NCBI RefSeq assembly: GCF_014284175.1
Contig: NZ_JACOGA010000021.1
Location: 1-64,000, forward strand
Source of the DNA: Affinundibacterium flavidum
GTDB lineage: Bacteria > Pseudomonadota > Gammaproteobacteria > Burkholderiales > Burkholderiaceae_D
DNA: 64,000 bases
Direction of reading: 5' to 3'
Made by a program: the position numbers and the translations under genes
Notes under the pieces: generated by a model
The model's input: only the letters and a program-made list of their open reading frames with translations
Database searches by the model: none
Told to the model about the DNA's origin: nothing
Part shown: positions 31,368-39,867 of the stretch, piece after piece
Layout of the letters: every line of letters starts with the position of its first letter
Numbering within the stretch: position 1 is the stretch's first letter

Positions 31368-32585
31368 TCAATGATGTCCAGCATCACTGTGCGAACGGGA
31401 ATACGAACGACCGGCGTACCATAAACATAAACCAAGCACAGCGAACGTAAACTGTCCGAGCGCTAATGACAACACCGAATGATCAAGTGCCGGCGCCAAT
31501 ACACCTGCGACAAATGCACTTAACAAAGTCACTGAAGCAGACTGACAAGAAGCCACGATGCCGCGAATATGGGGAAACAATTCCAACACCATCAAAGTCG
31601 CACCAGGAAACACGATGGACATACCAAAAGCATATAAGAACATTGGCACTACTGACCATGGCAGCATCGGTGGAAAGAAGAAGTGAAATACTAAATTGAC
31701 GCTGGCAGCACTAATGATGAACATAAAACCTATCGCCACTTGCCGTGCAATTTTAAGCCGCCCTGCCAAACGATTTGCGGCCAATGACCCGAGAAAAATT
31801 CCACTGACCATAGGAATAAATTGCCAGCCAAAACTTTGTGCATCGAGTTTTAAATGCTGCGTAATAAACGCGGGCGCAGATGAAATAAACAAAAATAAAC
31901 CCGCAAAATTACACGCAATCGTACCTGCCATAAAATGGAAGCCGGGCGATTTAAACACAGAGCGATAACTGGTCCATAAAAAATCCACATTAAATGCCTG
32001 ACGTTTTTCTACTGGCAATGATTCCGGCAAATAACGGTAACAGCCGATAAAGAGCAAGATGGTATAAATAAACAATAATAAGAAAATCGTGCGCCAATCA
32101 GAGTGATAAACAACCCAACCACCAATAATCGGCGCGATCGCTGGTGCAATTGAAAAGATCATCGTTACCATAGAAAGCAGGCGCTCAGCAGGCGCACCTT
32201 CATACAAGTCACGCACAATCGCGCGACCAATCACCATCCCTGCCCCCGCGGCCACACCTTGCATGATGCGGAACACCCACAAATAATGCACGGTATGCGC
32301 AGACGCACACCCAAACGATGCAATCGCAAAAACCACCAAAGCAATTAGCACCACATTACGACGCCCAAACGAATCCGACAAAGCACCATGCCACAAGGTC
32401 ATCACAGCAAATGACAACATATACGCCGTCAAAGTCTGCTGCACCTCGATGGGAGAAGCATGCAGACTGGCCTGAATAGAACCAAACGCAGGCAAATAGG
32501 TATCAATAGAAAATGGCCCCAGCATAGACAATGCTGCCAGCAGAGTCGCTAGTCCAGCATTACTGAGTTTAATTTTGGAACGCAT
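31368..32585 (-). CDS. Bcr/CflA family multidrug efflux MFS transporter
   Basis: A 405-residue protein with 12 predicted membrane helices. It has the Bcr/CflA start PFSIDTYLPAFGSIQASLHAS, motif A region GALSDSFGRRNVVLIAL between TM2 and TM3, and the family-typical VIGRAIVRDLYEGAPAERLLS and IAPIIGGWVVYHSDWRTIF. It is a proton-driven drug/H+ antiporter (DHA1, 12 TMS); sulfonamide, bicyclomycin or chloramphenicol export is known for relatives but cannot be assigned here. A 14-bp tandem repeat lies just upstream. Confidence 0.95.
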   Translation of the reverse strand: MRSKIKLSNAGLATLLAALSMLGPFSIDTYLPAFGSIQASLHASPIEVQQTLTAYMLSFAVMTLWHGALSDSFGRRNVVLIALVVFAIASFGCASAHTVHYLWVFRIMQGVAAGAGMVIGRAIVRDLYEGAPAERLLSMVTMIFSIAPAIAPIIGGWVVYHSDWRTIFLLLFIYTILLFIGCYRYLPESLPVEKRQAFNVDFLWTSYRSVFKSPGFHFMAGTIACNFAGLFLFISSAPAFITQHLKLDAQSFGWQFIPMVSGIFLGSLAANRLAGRLKIARQVAIGFMFIISAASVNLVFHFFFPPMLPWSVVPMFLYAFGMSIVFPGATLMVLELFPHIRGIVASCQSASVTLLSAFVAGVLAPALDHSVLSLALGQFTFAVLGLCLWYAGRSYSRSHSDAGHH

Positions 32586-32599
32586 GAAATTCCTTCACT

Positions 32600-32654
32600 T
32601 ACTTACAAGCTAACATTTACAAACGAACATTTACAAACCAACACTTACAAACTA
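32600..32654. repeat. 14-bp tandem repeat, 3-4 copies
   Basis: ACATTTACAAACGA, ACATTTACAAACCA, ACACTTACAAACTA (32613-32654), preceded by a partial ACTTACAAGCTA copy. It begins 15 bp upstream of the MFS start codon. Confidence 0.9.
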
Positions 32655-32664
32655 ATGTTGCGCG

Positions 32665-32732
32665 GTAGGGTGCGCCGTGCGCACCAAACATCAACCGACA
32701 AGGTTCAAAACGGTGCGCATAGCGCACCCTAC
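32665..32732. repeat. REP-type inverted pair, copy 1
   Basis: Left arm GTAGGGTGCGCCGTGCGCACC (21 bp, 32665-32685) and right arm in reverse orientation ending GCGCACCCTAC (32712-32732). Each arm is GTAG plus a hairpin GGTGCGC-nnn-GCGCACC. The GTAG tetranucleotide before a GC-rich hairpin is the layout of REP sequences linked to REP-associated tyrosine transposases. Confidence 0.85.
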
Positions 32733-32778
32733 TAAGGAACACCTTTTCAAGCCATAACAACAAAAGCCATTAAAGCAC

Positions 32779-32799
32779 GTAGGGTGCGCCGTGCGCACC
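32779..32799. repeat. REP-type single arm
   Basis: GTAGGGTGCGCCGTGCGCACC, identical to the left arm of the pair at 32665. No facing arm is present before gabD. Confidence 0.85.
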
Positions 32800-32847
32800 G
32801 CAAATCAATTGACAACAAACGATCTCCCAAGATTGGCGCTCAACATC

Positions 32848-34320
32848 CTAAAGACCACCCATACAAACATACTTCATTTCCAAATACTCATCCATCCCGT
32901 ACTTAGAACCCTCGCGCCCCAACCCCGATTGCTTCACACCACCAAACGGCGTCACTTCATTCGCGATCAATCCGGTATTCACACCGACCATACCGTATTC
33001 CAATCTCTCAGCAACACGCCAAACGCGACCAATGTCACGCGAATAAAAATACGCCGCCAAACCAAAATCCGTATCGTTCGCCGCGGCGATTACTTCTTCT
33101 TCACTACTAAAACGCATCACGGCTGCTACCGGACCGAAAGTTTCTTCACGCATGACTAGCATTTGATGATTGACGTCAGCGATGATGGTTGGTTCAAAAA
33201 ATAATCCCGCTTTTTCATGCGGCTTACCACCTGCCATCAAACGAGCGCCATGTACAATCGCATCGGCAACATGTGCCTCCACTTTTTCCAAGGCTTGCTG
33301 ATCAATCAAAGGTCCTTGTTTAACGCCAACCTCAGTACCATCGCCGACTTTCACTTTCTTACTTGCCAGTGCAAATTTTTCTAAAAATTGTTCATACAGA
33401 GACTCGTGTACATAGAAGCGATTGGTGCAGACACAGGTTTGTCCAGCGTTGCGAAACTTCGATTGCAAGGCACCTTCTACCGCTGCATCAACATCCGCAT
33501 CTTCAAACACAATAAACGGCGCATGGCCACCCAACTCCAAAGCGAGCTTCTTCAAAGTCGGCGCGCACTGCAGCATCAAAATACGACCGACTGGCGTCGA
33601 ACCAGTAAACGATAAATGCCGCACCACCGAGCTACCACACAGCACGCGGCCTATTGCGATCGACTGCTCAGCATCACCAGTCACCACATTCAACACACCA
33701 GCAGGCATGCCCGCACGCAAAGCCAAATCCGCCAAAGCCAGCGCCGACAAAGGTGTCTGCTCAGCAGGCTTGATCACTATCGTGCAACCCGCCGCCAAAG
33801 CCGGTGCGACCTTACGTGTGATCATCGCCAAAGGAAAATTCCAAGGCGTAATCGCCGCACACACACCGATAGGCTGCTTCAACACCAAAGTGCGCTTATC
33901 CGCCCAGGTCGATGCCAGCACATCACCAGAAACTCGCTTCGCTTCCTCGGCAAACCATTCAACAAAACTCGCGCCATACAAAACCTCGCCCTTCGCCTCC
34001 GCCAAAGGCTTACCCTGCTCCGCGGTCATGATGGCGGCAAGATCATCCGCATTCGCCACGATTAAATCGAACCACTTACGCAAAATATTCGCGCGCTCTT
34101 TGCCTGTTAAACCCGACCAGGCTGGTAAGGCAGTTTGCGCGGCGTGGATCGCGTCTTGTGCATGTGAGATGTCTAGGTTCGCTACTTCGGCGATTAAGGC
34201 TCCAGTTGCTGGGTTATTGACGGTGAATTTTGTGGAAGTTTCTATCCAGTTGTTTTGGATAAAAGCTTGGTCATGGATTAGTGCGCTGTCTTTGAGTCGA
34301 GGACGTGTGTAGGAAGTCAT
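32848..34320 (-). CDS. gabD: NAD(P)-dependent succinate-semialdehyde dehydrogenase
   Basis: A 490-residue aldehyde dehydrogenase. Motifs: GVCAAITPWNFPLAMI (Rossmann entry), the general-base Glu in LELGGHAPFIVFEDAD, catalytic Cys in FRNAGQTCVCTNRFYVH, and EETFGPVAAVMRF. The CVCTNR context and GLGREGSKYGMDEYLEMKY ending are characteristic of GabD, which oxidises succinate semialdehyde to succinate in GABA degradation. No gabT transaminase is adjacent. Single gene. Confidence 0.94.
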   Translation of the reverse strand: MTSYTRPRLKDSALIHDQAFIQNNWIETSTKFTVNNPATGALIAEVANLDISHAQDAIHAAQTALPAWSGLTGKERANILRKWFDLIVANADDLAAIMTAEQGKPLAEAKGEVLYGASFVEWFAEEAKRVSGDVLASTWADKRTLVLKQPIGVCAAITPWNFPLAMITRKVAPALAAGCTIVIKPAEQTPLSALALADLALRAGMPAGVLNVVTGDAEQSIAIGRVLCGSSVVRHLSFTGSTPVGRILMLQCAPTLKKLALELGGHAPFIVFEDADVDAAVEGALQSKFRNAGQTCVCTNRFYVHESLYEQFLEKFALASKKVKVGDGTEVGVKQGPLIDQQALEKVEAHVADAIVHGARLMAGGKPHEKAGLFFEPTIIADVNHQMLVMREETFGPVAAVMRFSSEEEVIAAANDTDFGLAAYFYSRDIGRVWRVAERLEYGMVGVNTGLIANEVTPFGGVKQSGLGREGSKYGMDEYLEMKYVCMGGL

Positions 34321-34684
34321 GGTGTTCAGTCAATGAAGCGAATTTGAGAGTGATGAGATGGCAAGCAAAAAGAATAGTCGCGCTTTGGAGAAACGCCTAA
34401 CTTTCATGCTGTATGGAAAGATGTAAGGATACGCCAAAAGTGTTTGGCTTGCTTGTTTTAGGCTAAGAGCTATCGACAGCTTCAGGCGATTGATTGATGG
34501 ATCGGCGTTAGGAACCAGGTTATTCGTAACTTTCTTTTTTATAGTTTCAGACAAAGCTAATTCTCGCGGAACTTAGCAAAAGCTTTTTGCATATGCCCTC
34601 ATTCACGCATAAGGAAACATGGCTCGTCCAAGAAACGACTCAAATCGTGACGCTTTTTCATGATCTAACCTTATTCGATTGGTA
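34321..34684. other. gene-free 364-bp region upstream of gabD
   Basis: Nothing convincing on either strand. A short open frame on the plus strand (34587-34787) overlaps the end of the downstream orphan gene and has no ribosome site; one on the minus strand (34330-34554) looks non-coding in composition. The stretch presumably holds the gabD promoter. Confidence 0.55.
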
Positions 34685-35143
34685 TCATTCGGAATGTGAC
34701 AGAGTGATTTCATATGACTCAACTACAACGGGATTCTGTAGTGATATATCCCAAAGTTTCGCTTCTCCCATTGGATCATTGAATTGAATAGGCCCCAACA
34801 TGTCTGTCTGTAGTTTCAATGATAATGTGGTGTTCGTGTTTGAGTCTCTGATTAACGCGAAAATATCTGGCGTTACTTTTGCAAAGAAAGAAATGCTTGG
34901 AGGGTAAACAGTTCCAGTATCAATGTCTTCTGATGCATCTATGAAATAAATTTTTTCGGTTTCGTATTCCGTTTTTTCAAAAACTATTTCAACATATCCA
35001 GTTTTCACTTGCTTGCCTTCTTGTGTAGACAAGCTGTCTCCTTTAGGAAATCTGGCTTCAAACGACAATTTCTCGGTAAACCTACCTTCCAGCGCAGACA
35101 CTTTGAGCGTTTTTCTATGTAGCGTAAATGTGAGAATAGACAC
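34685..35143 (-). CDS. hypothetical beta-rich protein, unknown family
   Basis: I do not recognise this 152-residue protein. It starts at a GTG with AAGGTGTCACA upstream (AAGGTG well spaced). No signal peptide or membrane segment. Composition is beta-rich and acidic, with alternating hydrophobic strands (LTFTLHRKTLKVSAL, GYVEIVFEKTEYETEKIYFI, SISFFAKVTPDIFALI, TTLSLKLQTDM). Lower GC than the flanking housekeeping genes and no operon partner suggest an accessory gene. The product looks like a genuine protein rather than a shadow, but there is no functional clue. Confidence 0.6.
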   Translation of the reverse strand: MSILTFTLHRKTLKVSALEGRFTEKLSFEARFPKGDSLSTQEGKQVKTGYVEIVFEKTEYETEKIYFIDASEDIDTGTVYPPSISFFAKVTPDIFALIRDSNTNTTLSLKLQTDMLGPIQFNDPMGEAKLWDISLQNPVVVESYEITLSHSE

Positions 35144-35218
35144 TGTGACACCTTAAGTTAAACAGATTAGACGAAGTTTTCGTCGATTGTAAGGCTATAT
35201 TTGGATGTTGTTAGGTAG

Positions 35219-35242
35219 GTGAGGCGGCGCTAGCCGCCTCAC
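35219..35242. repeat. strong GC-rich hairpin
   Basis: Perfect 10-bp stem GTGAGGCGGC / GCCGCCTCAC with a GCTA loop, 75 bp upstream of the orphan gene. There is no long T-run on either side, so a terminator role is possible but not clear. Confidence 0.6.
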
Positions 35243-35248
35243 TTTACA

Positions 35249-35344
35249 CTAGGAGGAAAGCCAATTAATGAGCACTTGTAAAATTGCTGTAATTGCCCAA
35301 AGATTGATTTCCACCTTTACTGCTTTGGTTTTTATCTTAATCAT
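35249..35344 (-). CDS. candidate 31-residue single-TM small protein
   Basis: ATG at 35344 opens a 31-codon frame: a basic start (MIKIKTKAVKVE) followed by one hydrophobic segment (INLWAITAILQVLINWL) and SS. GTGAGAAAATC precedes the ATG. Its start overlaps (ATGA) the stop of another small frame (35341-35496, 51 codons). The layout is that of a small membrane peptide, but it is too short to separate from chance. Confidence 0.3.
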   Translation of the reverse strand: MIKIKTKAVKVEINLWAITAILQVLINWLSS

Positions 35345-35496
35345 GATTTTCTCACGAATAAGCGATCGAACCAGGCCTGATCGACCGCCATGAATGGTGG
35401 CCGTTCTTTGGTAGTTACTGGACTTGCTGGTGTCGTTGCCCACACGAGAATATGGATCGGCCAGCGCCATTGGCTACCTAACGGTGTGATTGCCAT
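35341..35496 (-). CDS. candidate 51-residue small ORF overlapping the next
   Basis: ATG at 35496 opens a 51-codon frame (MAITPLGSQWRWPIHILVWA at the start, WFDRLFVRKS at the end). Its TGA overlaps the ATG of the 31-residue frame. No good ribosome site is present. On the opposite strand the same DNA reads as a 64-codon frame (35390-35584) whose end, APGIKRGGFYYSRSGLSVSL, faintly resembles DUF4236. Only one of these could be real; neither is secure. Confidence 0.2.
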   Translation of the reverse strand: MAITPLGSQWRWPIHILVWATTPASPVTTKERPPFMAVDQAWFDRLFVRKS

Positions 35497-35711
35497 CGCA
35501 CCGGGGATAAAAAGGGGCGGGTTCTACTATTCTCGCAGCGGATTATCCGTATCCCTTACCATCCCAAAACTTAATAAAACATAACACTAAACTTCCCAGC
35601 ACCGTAGATGTGATTAGTGAAACGTAGTCGCACGTATATTCGGTGTTCGCATTGTTCGATGTGCAGATAATTGGCTACGCTTTAACATGCCCCATTTCGA
35701 TGAGTCCATAC

Positions 35712-35737
35712 GTGCGAATACGCTAAGCTATTCGCAC
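35712..35737. repeat. hairpin downstream of the rRNA methyltransferase gene
   Basis: Perfect 9-bp stem GTGCGAATA / TATTCGCAC with an 8-nt loop, 17 bp after the stop codon at 35754. No T-run on the minus strand; it may stabilise or end the transcript. Confidence 0.6.
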
Positions 35738-35753
35738 CTACGAAACATCAAAA

Positions 35754-36974
35754 TTACTCAGCGTCTTTTGGCTTAGCCGCCTCTCTACGATTAAACCCAG
35801 CCACCATATCAAAACGGAACAAACGACATTCCAATGCACCGTTAAAAAACGGTGTTTTGCGAGATTCTTTTAAGCGCAACAGTTTTGGCAAACCCAAATC
35901 CGCGGTGAATAGAAACACGCTCCAGCCTGAAAAACGCTGTTTGAGTGTGCTGCTGAACGCAGAGAAAAATTCGCGTGCTAAATCGTCGGGTTCAAAGCTT
36001 TGATCACCTCGCACACCGATACGTTCGCCGTACGGTGGATTGGTTAAAAGAATACCTGGTGTTTCAGTCGGTGCTTTGATTTCTTGCGCTTCAATTTGCT
36101 TCAATGGGACTTCAAATTTGATGCCCGCTTTGTTCAAATTATTGCGCGTCATGATAACCATGTCGCCAGAAATATCGCTACCAAAAATCGTAGGTTCAGT
36201 TGGTAATGGATTGGCACGTATGCTGTTTTTGATGTCTTGCCATTCTTCTTCGACAAAGCTGCCGAATTTTTCAAAGGCGAATTCGCGGCGCATGCCTGGT
36301 GGAATGCCTGCGACCATTTGTGCCGCTTCGATCAGAATGGTACCTGAGCCGCACATAGGGTCGAATAAAGGTACGCCTGGTTTCCAACCTGAAGTGCGGA
36401 GCAAACCTGCTGCCAAGTTTTCGCGCAATGGAGCATCCCCTGTTTCTAAACGCCAGCCGCGTTTGAATAGCGCTTCGCCTGAGGTGTCAAGATAAACCGT
36501 GAAGTTGTGCGCGTCTAAAAAGCCAACGATACGCATGTCCGGTTGTTTGGTATCGACCGATGGGCGTTGGGTGAATTGGTCGCGGAAACGGTCGCAGATC
36601 GCATCTTTAATTTTGAGTGTAGTGAACTCTAAACTCTTGAGTGGAGACTTAACTGCGGTGACATCGACGCGGATGGTGTGGTGATAGCCAAACCAATCTT
36701 CCCACGGTTGTTCTAGCGTCATATCGTAGATATCGTTCTCGTTGCTGTAACCGCCATGCGCCATGCGCAGCAGCACGCGGGAAGCGATACGAGAATGCAA
36801 ATTGACGCGATAGGCATCAGTGATTTCGCCAGAAAAATGCACACCACCCGGCACTTGCGTGTGCACGTGGATAGTCTTAGGGGATTTGAGATCAGCGATC
36901 TCGTTGAGTTCTTCTGCTAAGGCAGTTTCCAAGCCGCGTGGGCATGGGCAAAAATAGGAATAACGTGTTTTCAT
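35754..36974 (-). CDS. THUMP-domain class I SAM-dependent RNA methyltransferase (RlmL/YcbY N-half-like)
   Basis: About 406 residues from ATG 36974, which has AAGGTCCCCC upstream. The N-terminal THUMP domain (GLETALAEELNEI, RVLLRMAHGGYSNENDIYD) is followed by a Rossmann methyltransferase with FDPMCGSGTILIEAA (SAM motif), IFGSDISGDMVIMTRNNL, and the catalytic LLTNPPYGERIG. This is the family of 23S rRNA m2G2445 methyltransferases. It lacks the C-terminal RlmK half of E. coli RlmL, as is common outside Enterobacteria. Single gene. Confidence 0.93.
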   Translation of the reverse strand: MKTRYSYFCPCPRGLETALAEELNEIADLKSPKTIHVHTQVPGGVHFSGEITDAYRVNLHSRIASRVLLRMAHGGYSNENDIYDMTLEQPWEDWFGYHHTIRVDVTAVKSPLKSLEFTTLKIKDAICDRFRDQFTQRPSVDTKQPDMRIVGFLDAHNFTVYLDTSGEALFKRGWRLETGDAPLRENLAAGLLRTSGWKPGVPLFDPMCGSGTILIEAAQMVAGIPPGMRREFAFEKFGSFVEEEWQDIKNSIRANPLPTEPTIFGSDISGDMVIMTRNNLNKAGIKFEVPLKQIEAQEIKAPTETPGILLTNPPYGERIGVRGDQSFEPDDLAREFFSAFSSTLKQRFSGWSVFLFTADLGLPKLLRLKESRKTPFFNGALECRLFRFDMVAGFNRREAAKPKDAE

Positions 36975-37097
36975 GGGGGACCTTTTTTCCGTCATGGTTT
37001 TAAAAACTCTGAACACGCTGCGTGTCCTGAGGGCTTGCTAAAAATTACTACAAAATCTTTTTTCTGGCGCAGCGTATATAGAGAATCATTTGAACCA

Positions 37098-37186
37098 GTA
37101 GGGTGTGCCATGCGCACCGTCTTTTTGTTCTGCCACATAAAACATACGGTGATGTGCAATGATCTGGTGCGCATGGCGCACCCTAC
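37098..37186. repeat. REP-type inverted pair, copy 2
   Basis: Left arm GTAGGGTGTGCCATGCGCACC (37098-37118) and facing arm GGTGCGCATGGCGCACCCTAC (37166-37186), in the gap between the isomerase and methyltransferase genes. Same family as 32665-32732 and 39724-39815. Confidence 0.85.
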
Positions 37187-37231
37187 AAGTGCTCTATGTA
37201 CGCTGCGCTTCTGCAGCTAATACCTTTCAAT

Positions 37232-37834
37232 CTATCTAGCAAATTCACGCTCTAAAAAATCTAGTCTATCCTGTCCCCAAAAACCTTCATCCTTATACAC
37301 ATACCAAGGGGCGCCGAAGACATTGGCGGCAATCGCGTCATTCGTATTGCGATCGTAGTCGGCTTGAACGGCTGAAGTCTCCGCCGATTTTACTAATTGC
37401 TTCCCATCTAAATCGGCATCGCAAGCCAAGCCAATCAGAGTCGCTTCATCCGCGATATTTTTTTGTTCTGACCACATAGCTCGCATGATCGCAGTCGATA
37501 AAGTCAATGCGACTTCATTGCCATGCGCGATTTGGGCGGCAATAATCAAACGCGCTGCTGGATCAGGCGTTACCGGAAAAAACTGCGGTTGCACATGCAG
37601 TGGCACTTGCAAAAAATCACTCCAGCGTTGCAGCTCAATCAAGCGATATGCTTGTCTTTGTGGTGCACGTTTGGCTAATGGCAAACCACCTGATGCAGCA
37701 AAAACCCTACTGAGATCACAGGGTTTTATCGCTACTTTAACTTTATGTTTTGTTGCGATGTCGATGAAGCGTTGATGTCCTAAATAAGACCAAGGTGAAT
37801 GTGGGGCGAAATAGTAATCACAAACTTTGCTCAT
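37232..37834 (-). CDS. 2-hydroxychromene-2-carboxylate isomerase family protein (DsbA fold)
   Basis: A 200-residue kappa-class GST/DsbA-fold protein. The N-terminus CDYYFAPHSPWSYLGHQRF carries the catalytic Ser in place of the DsbA cysteine (SPWSYL), followed by the helical insertion and the cis-Pro loop VFGAPWYVYKDEGFWGQDRL. Family members isomerise hydroxychromene carboxylates in naphthalene degradation (NahD), but no aromatic pathway genes are nearby, so the substrate here is open. Confidence 0.9.
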   Translation of the reverse strand: MSKVCDYYFAPHSPWSYLGHQRFIDIATKHKVKVAIKPCDLSRVFAASGGLPLAKRAPQRQAYRLIELQRWSDFLQVPLHVQPQFFPVTPDPAARLIIAAQIAHGNEVALTLSTAIMRAMWSEQKNIADEATLIGLACDADLDGKQLVKSAETSAVQADYDRNTNDAIAANVFGAPWYVYKDEGFWGQDRLDFLEREFAR

Positions 37835-37930
37835 GCAAGATACTCCACAGATTAGTCAATCAATGCATCCACTTACCATCGTTGGCGGCTTACGCCCGCC
37901 CTACTTTCAAACCACGATTTTTAAAACGGC

Positions 37931-38353
37931 TTAAAATGGTTTAACCACCACCAAAATCACCGCAACAATCATCATCAACACGGGCACTTCATTAAAGAAA
38001 CGGAACCATTTATGGCTGCGTTTGTTCTGACCATTTTCAAATTTTTTCAGAATACTACCGCAAGCGTGGTGATAGCCAATCAGCAAAACGACGATGGCTA
38101 ACTTCGCATGCATCCAGCCGTTGCCTGGTCCTTTTCCGATACCGTAGCCCAACCACAGCCATAGCCCCAAAATCAAAGCTGGGATCATTAACAAACTCAT
38201 AAATCGATAGAGTTTACGTGCCATCATTAATAAGCGCTCTGTGGTGGATGGCTCTGTCTCCATCGCCAAATTCACGAATATTCTTGGTAAATAAAATAAG
38301 CCTGCAAACCAAGAGGCGATGAACACAATGTGAAATGCTTTCACGTATAGCAT
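37931..38353 (-). CDS. hemJ: HemJ-type protoporphyrinogen IX oxidase / CopD-family membrane protein
   Basis: A 140-residue protein with four membrane helices. The conserved His and Lys/Arg positions of HemJ are visible in YVKAFHIVFIASWFAGLFYLPR (H8, R24) and GWMHAKLAIVVLLIGYHH. It would oxidise protoporphyrinogen to protoporphyrin in the inner membrane, upstream of ferrochelatase, whose gene (hemH) is also in this window but unlinked. It is 41 bp downstream of proA. Confidence 0.9.
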   Translation of the reverse strand: MLYVKAFHIVFIASWFAGLFYLPRIFVNLAMETEPSTTERLLMMARKLYRFMSLLMIPALILGLWLWLGYGIGKGPGNGWMHAKLAIVVLLIGYHHACGSILKKFENGQNKRSHKWFRFFNEVPVLMMIVAVILVVVKPF

Positions 38354-38394
38354 AGGGGACTTTCTAATTGTTGTATCTTATTTGCTTGTCTTAC

Positions 38395-39681
38395 TTACTT
38401 GCGAACTTCACCATGACCAAACACGACATACTTCAACGAGGTTAAACCTTCCAGACCAACCGGCCCACGTGCGTGCAGTTTATCATTAGAAATACCAATC
38501 TCTGCGCCGAGCCCGTATTCAAAACCATCGGCAAAGCGGGTTGAAGCATTCACCATAACCGACGCTGAGTCGACTTCGCGCAAAAATGCCATGGCGCGAC
38601 TGTAGTCTTCAGTAATGATGGATTCCGTGTGTTTGGATGAATAATGATTAATATGCTCGATTGCCGCCGTCATATCTGCGACAACTTTGACGGACAAGAT
38701 CGGTGCCAAATATTCGGTGGACCAATCTGCCGCTTGTGCAGTCGCTAAATGCGGATAAGCATGCAAAATTTGTGCAGCTTTTTCATCGCAACGCAATTCG
38801 ACCTGTTCAGTTAAATAGCGCTCGGCCAACAATGGCAATACCTGTGCGGCGATACCCTCTGCCACCAGTAAAGTTTCCATCGTATTGCAAGTACCGTAGC
38901 GATGGCATTTTGCATTGAATCCTATATTAACGGCTTTTTGAATATCCGCTTTATCATCAATGTAGACGTGACAAATACCATCCAGATGCTTGATCATCGG
39001 TACTGTCGCCTCACGCATCAGGCGTTCAATCAAACCCTTGCCACCGCGTGGCACGATCACATCGACGTATTCGGGCATGGTAATCAGTGCCCCCACCGCT
39101 GCACGATCTGTAGTGTCGACGACTTGCACCGCTTGCTCCGGCAAACCGGCTGTGCGCAAACCTTCTTTAACTAAATTGGCTAGAGCACGATTGCAGTTAA
39201 TCGCTTCGGAACCGCCACGCAAGATGGTTGCATTACCGCTCTTAATACACAATCCAGCAGCATCGACAGTCACGTTAGGACGTGCTTCATAGATGATGCC
39301 AATCACTCCGAGTGGTACACGCATTTGTCCCACTTGTATGCCGGATGGGCGATATTTCATGTTCGAGATTTCACCAATTGGATCTGGCAAACGCGCAATT
39401 TGCTCTAAGCCTTCAGCCATCGTAGCAATCGCTTTATCGCTAAGTGCCAGGCGATCTAGCATCGCCGCTTCCATACCTGCAGCTTTGGCGGCAGCCAAGT
39501 CTAGTTCATTTGCTGCACGCAGAGCTGGTGCTTCACGACGTATCGCTGTTGCAATTGCCAGTAAGGCTTGATTCTTGGTGGCAGTGTCTGCTTTCGCCAT
39601 GGCGCGCGATGCTTGGCGCGCTTTTTGACCTAGCGTTTGCATGTAATGTTGGATGCTATCCGCATCAGTTACCGTATTCAT
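38395..39681 (-). CDS. proA: glutamate-5-semialdehyde dehydrogenase
   Basis: A 428-residue gamma-glutamyl phosphate reductase: second step of proline synthesis, using NADPH. Motifs: VPLGVIGIIYEARPNVTVDA, SGNATILRGGSEAINCN, VPRGGKGLIERLM and the catalytic Cys in HRYGTCNTMETLLV. C-terminal STRFADGFEYGLGAEIGISN and ARGPVGLEGLTSLKYV are diagnostic. Gene order proA-holA-lptE-leuS is conserved in Betaproteobacteria. Confidence 0.98.
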   Translation of the reverse strand: MNTVTDADSIQHYMQTLGQKARQASRAMAKADTATKNQALLAIATAIRREAPALRAANELDLAAAKAAGMEAAMLDRLALSDKAIATMAEGLEQIARLPDPIGEISNMKYRPSGIQVGQMRVPLGVIGIIYEARPNVTVDAAGLCIKSGNATILRGGSEAINCNRALANLVKEGLRTAGLPEQAVQVVDTTDRAAVGALITMPEYVDVIVPRGGKGLIERLMREATVPMIKHLDGICHVYIDDKADIQKAVNIGFNAKCHRYGTCNTMETLLVAEGIAAQVLPLLAERYLTEQVELRCDEKAAQILHAYPHLATAQAADWSTEYLAPILSVKVVADMTAAIEHINHYSSKHTESIITEDYSRAMAFLREVDSASVMVNASTRFADGFEYGLGAEIGISNDKLHARGPVGLEGLTSLKYVVFGHGEVRK

Positions 39682-39723
39682 TTTTTATTCACTTTGAAAT
39701 CTGTTTTGCGTAATCTATTTTAC

Positions 39724-39815
39724 GTAGGGTGCGCCGTGCGCACCGTTTTTTTGCATAATGGTGACGAAGAAGTGTAGAGATTTTTCAGCGTTTTGGTGCG
39801 CATGGCGCACCCTAC
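39724..39815. repeat. REP-type inverted pair, copy 3
   Basis: Left arm GTAGGGTGCGCCGTGCGCACC (39724-39744) and facing arm GGTGCGCATGGCGCACCCTAC (39795-39815), filling the gap between proA and holA. Confidence 0.85.
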
Positions 39816-39867
39816 AAAATCACTGCGATCTCTGCGCCTCTGCGGCTAAGCGTTTCTTTTGAAAACC

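Noticed and set aside
33422..34312. 296-codon open frame on the plus strand opposite gabD
   Set aside because: It mirrors gabD, which has full motif support. The predicted product is Ala/Lys/Ser-rich without any recognisable domain, as expected for an antisense shadow.
34587..34787. 66-codon plus-strand frame upstream of gabD
   Set aside because: No ribosome site, and half of it overlaps the better supported orphan gene on the other strand.
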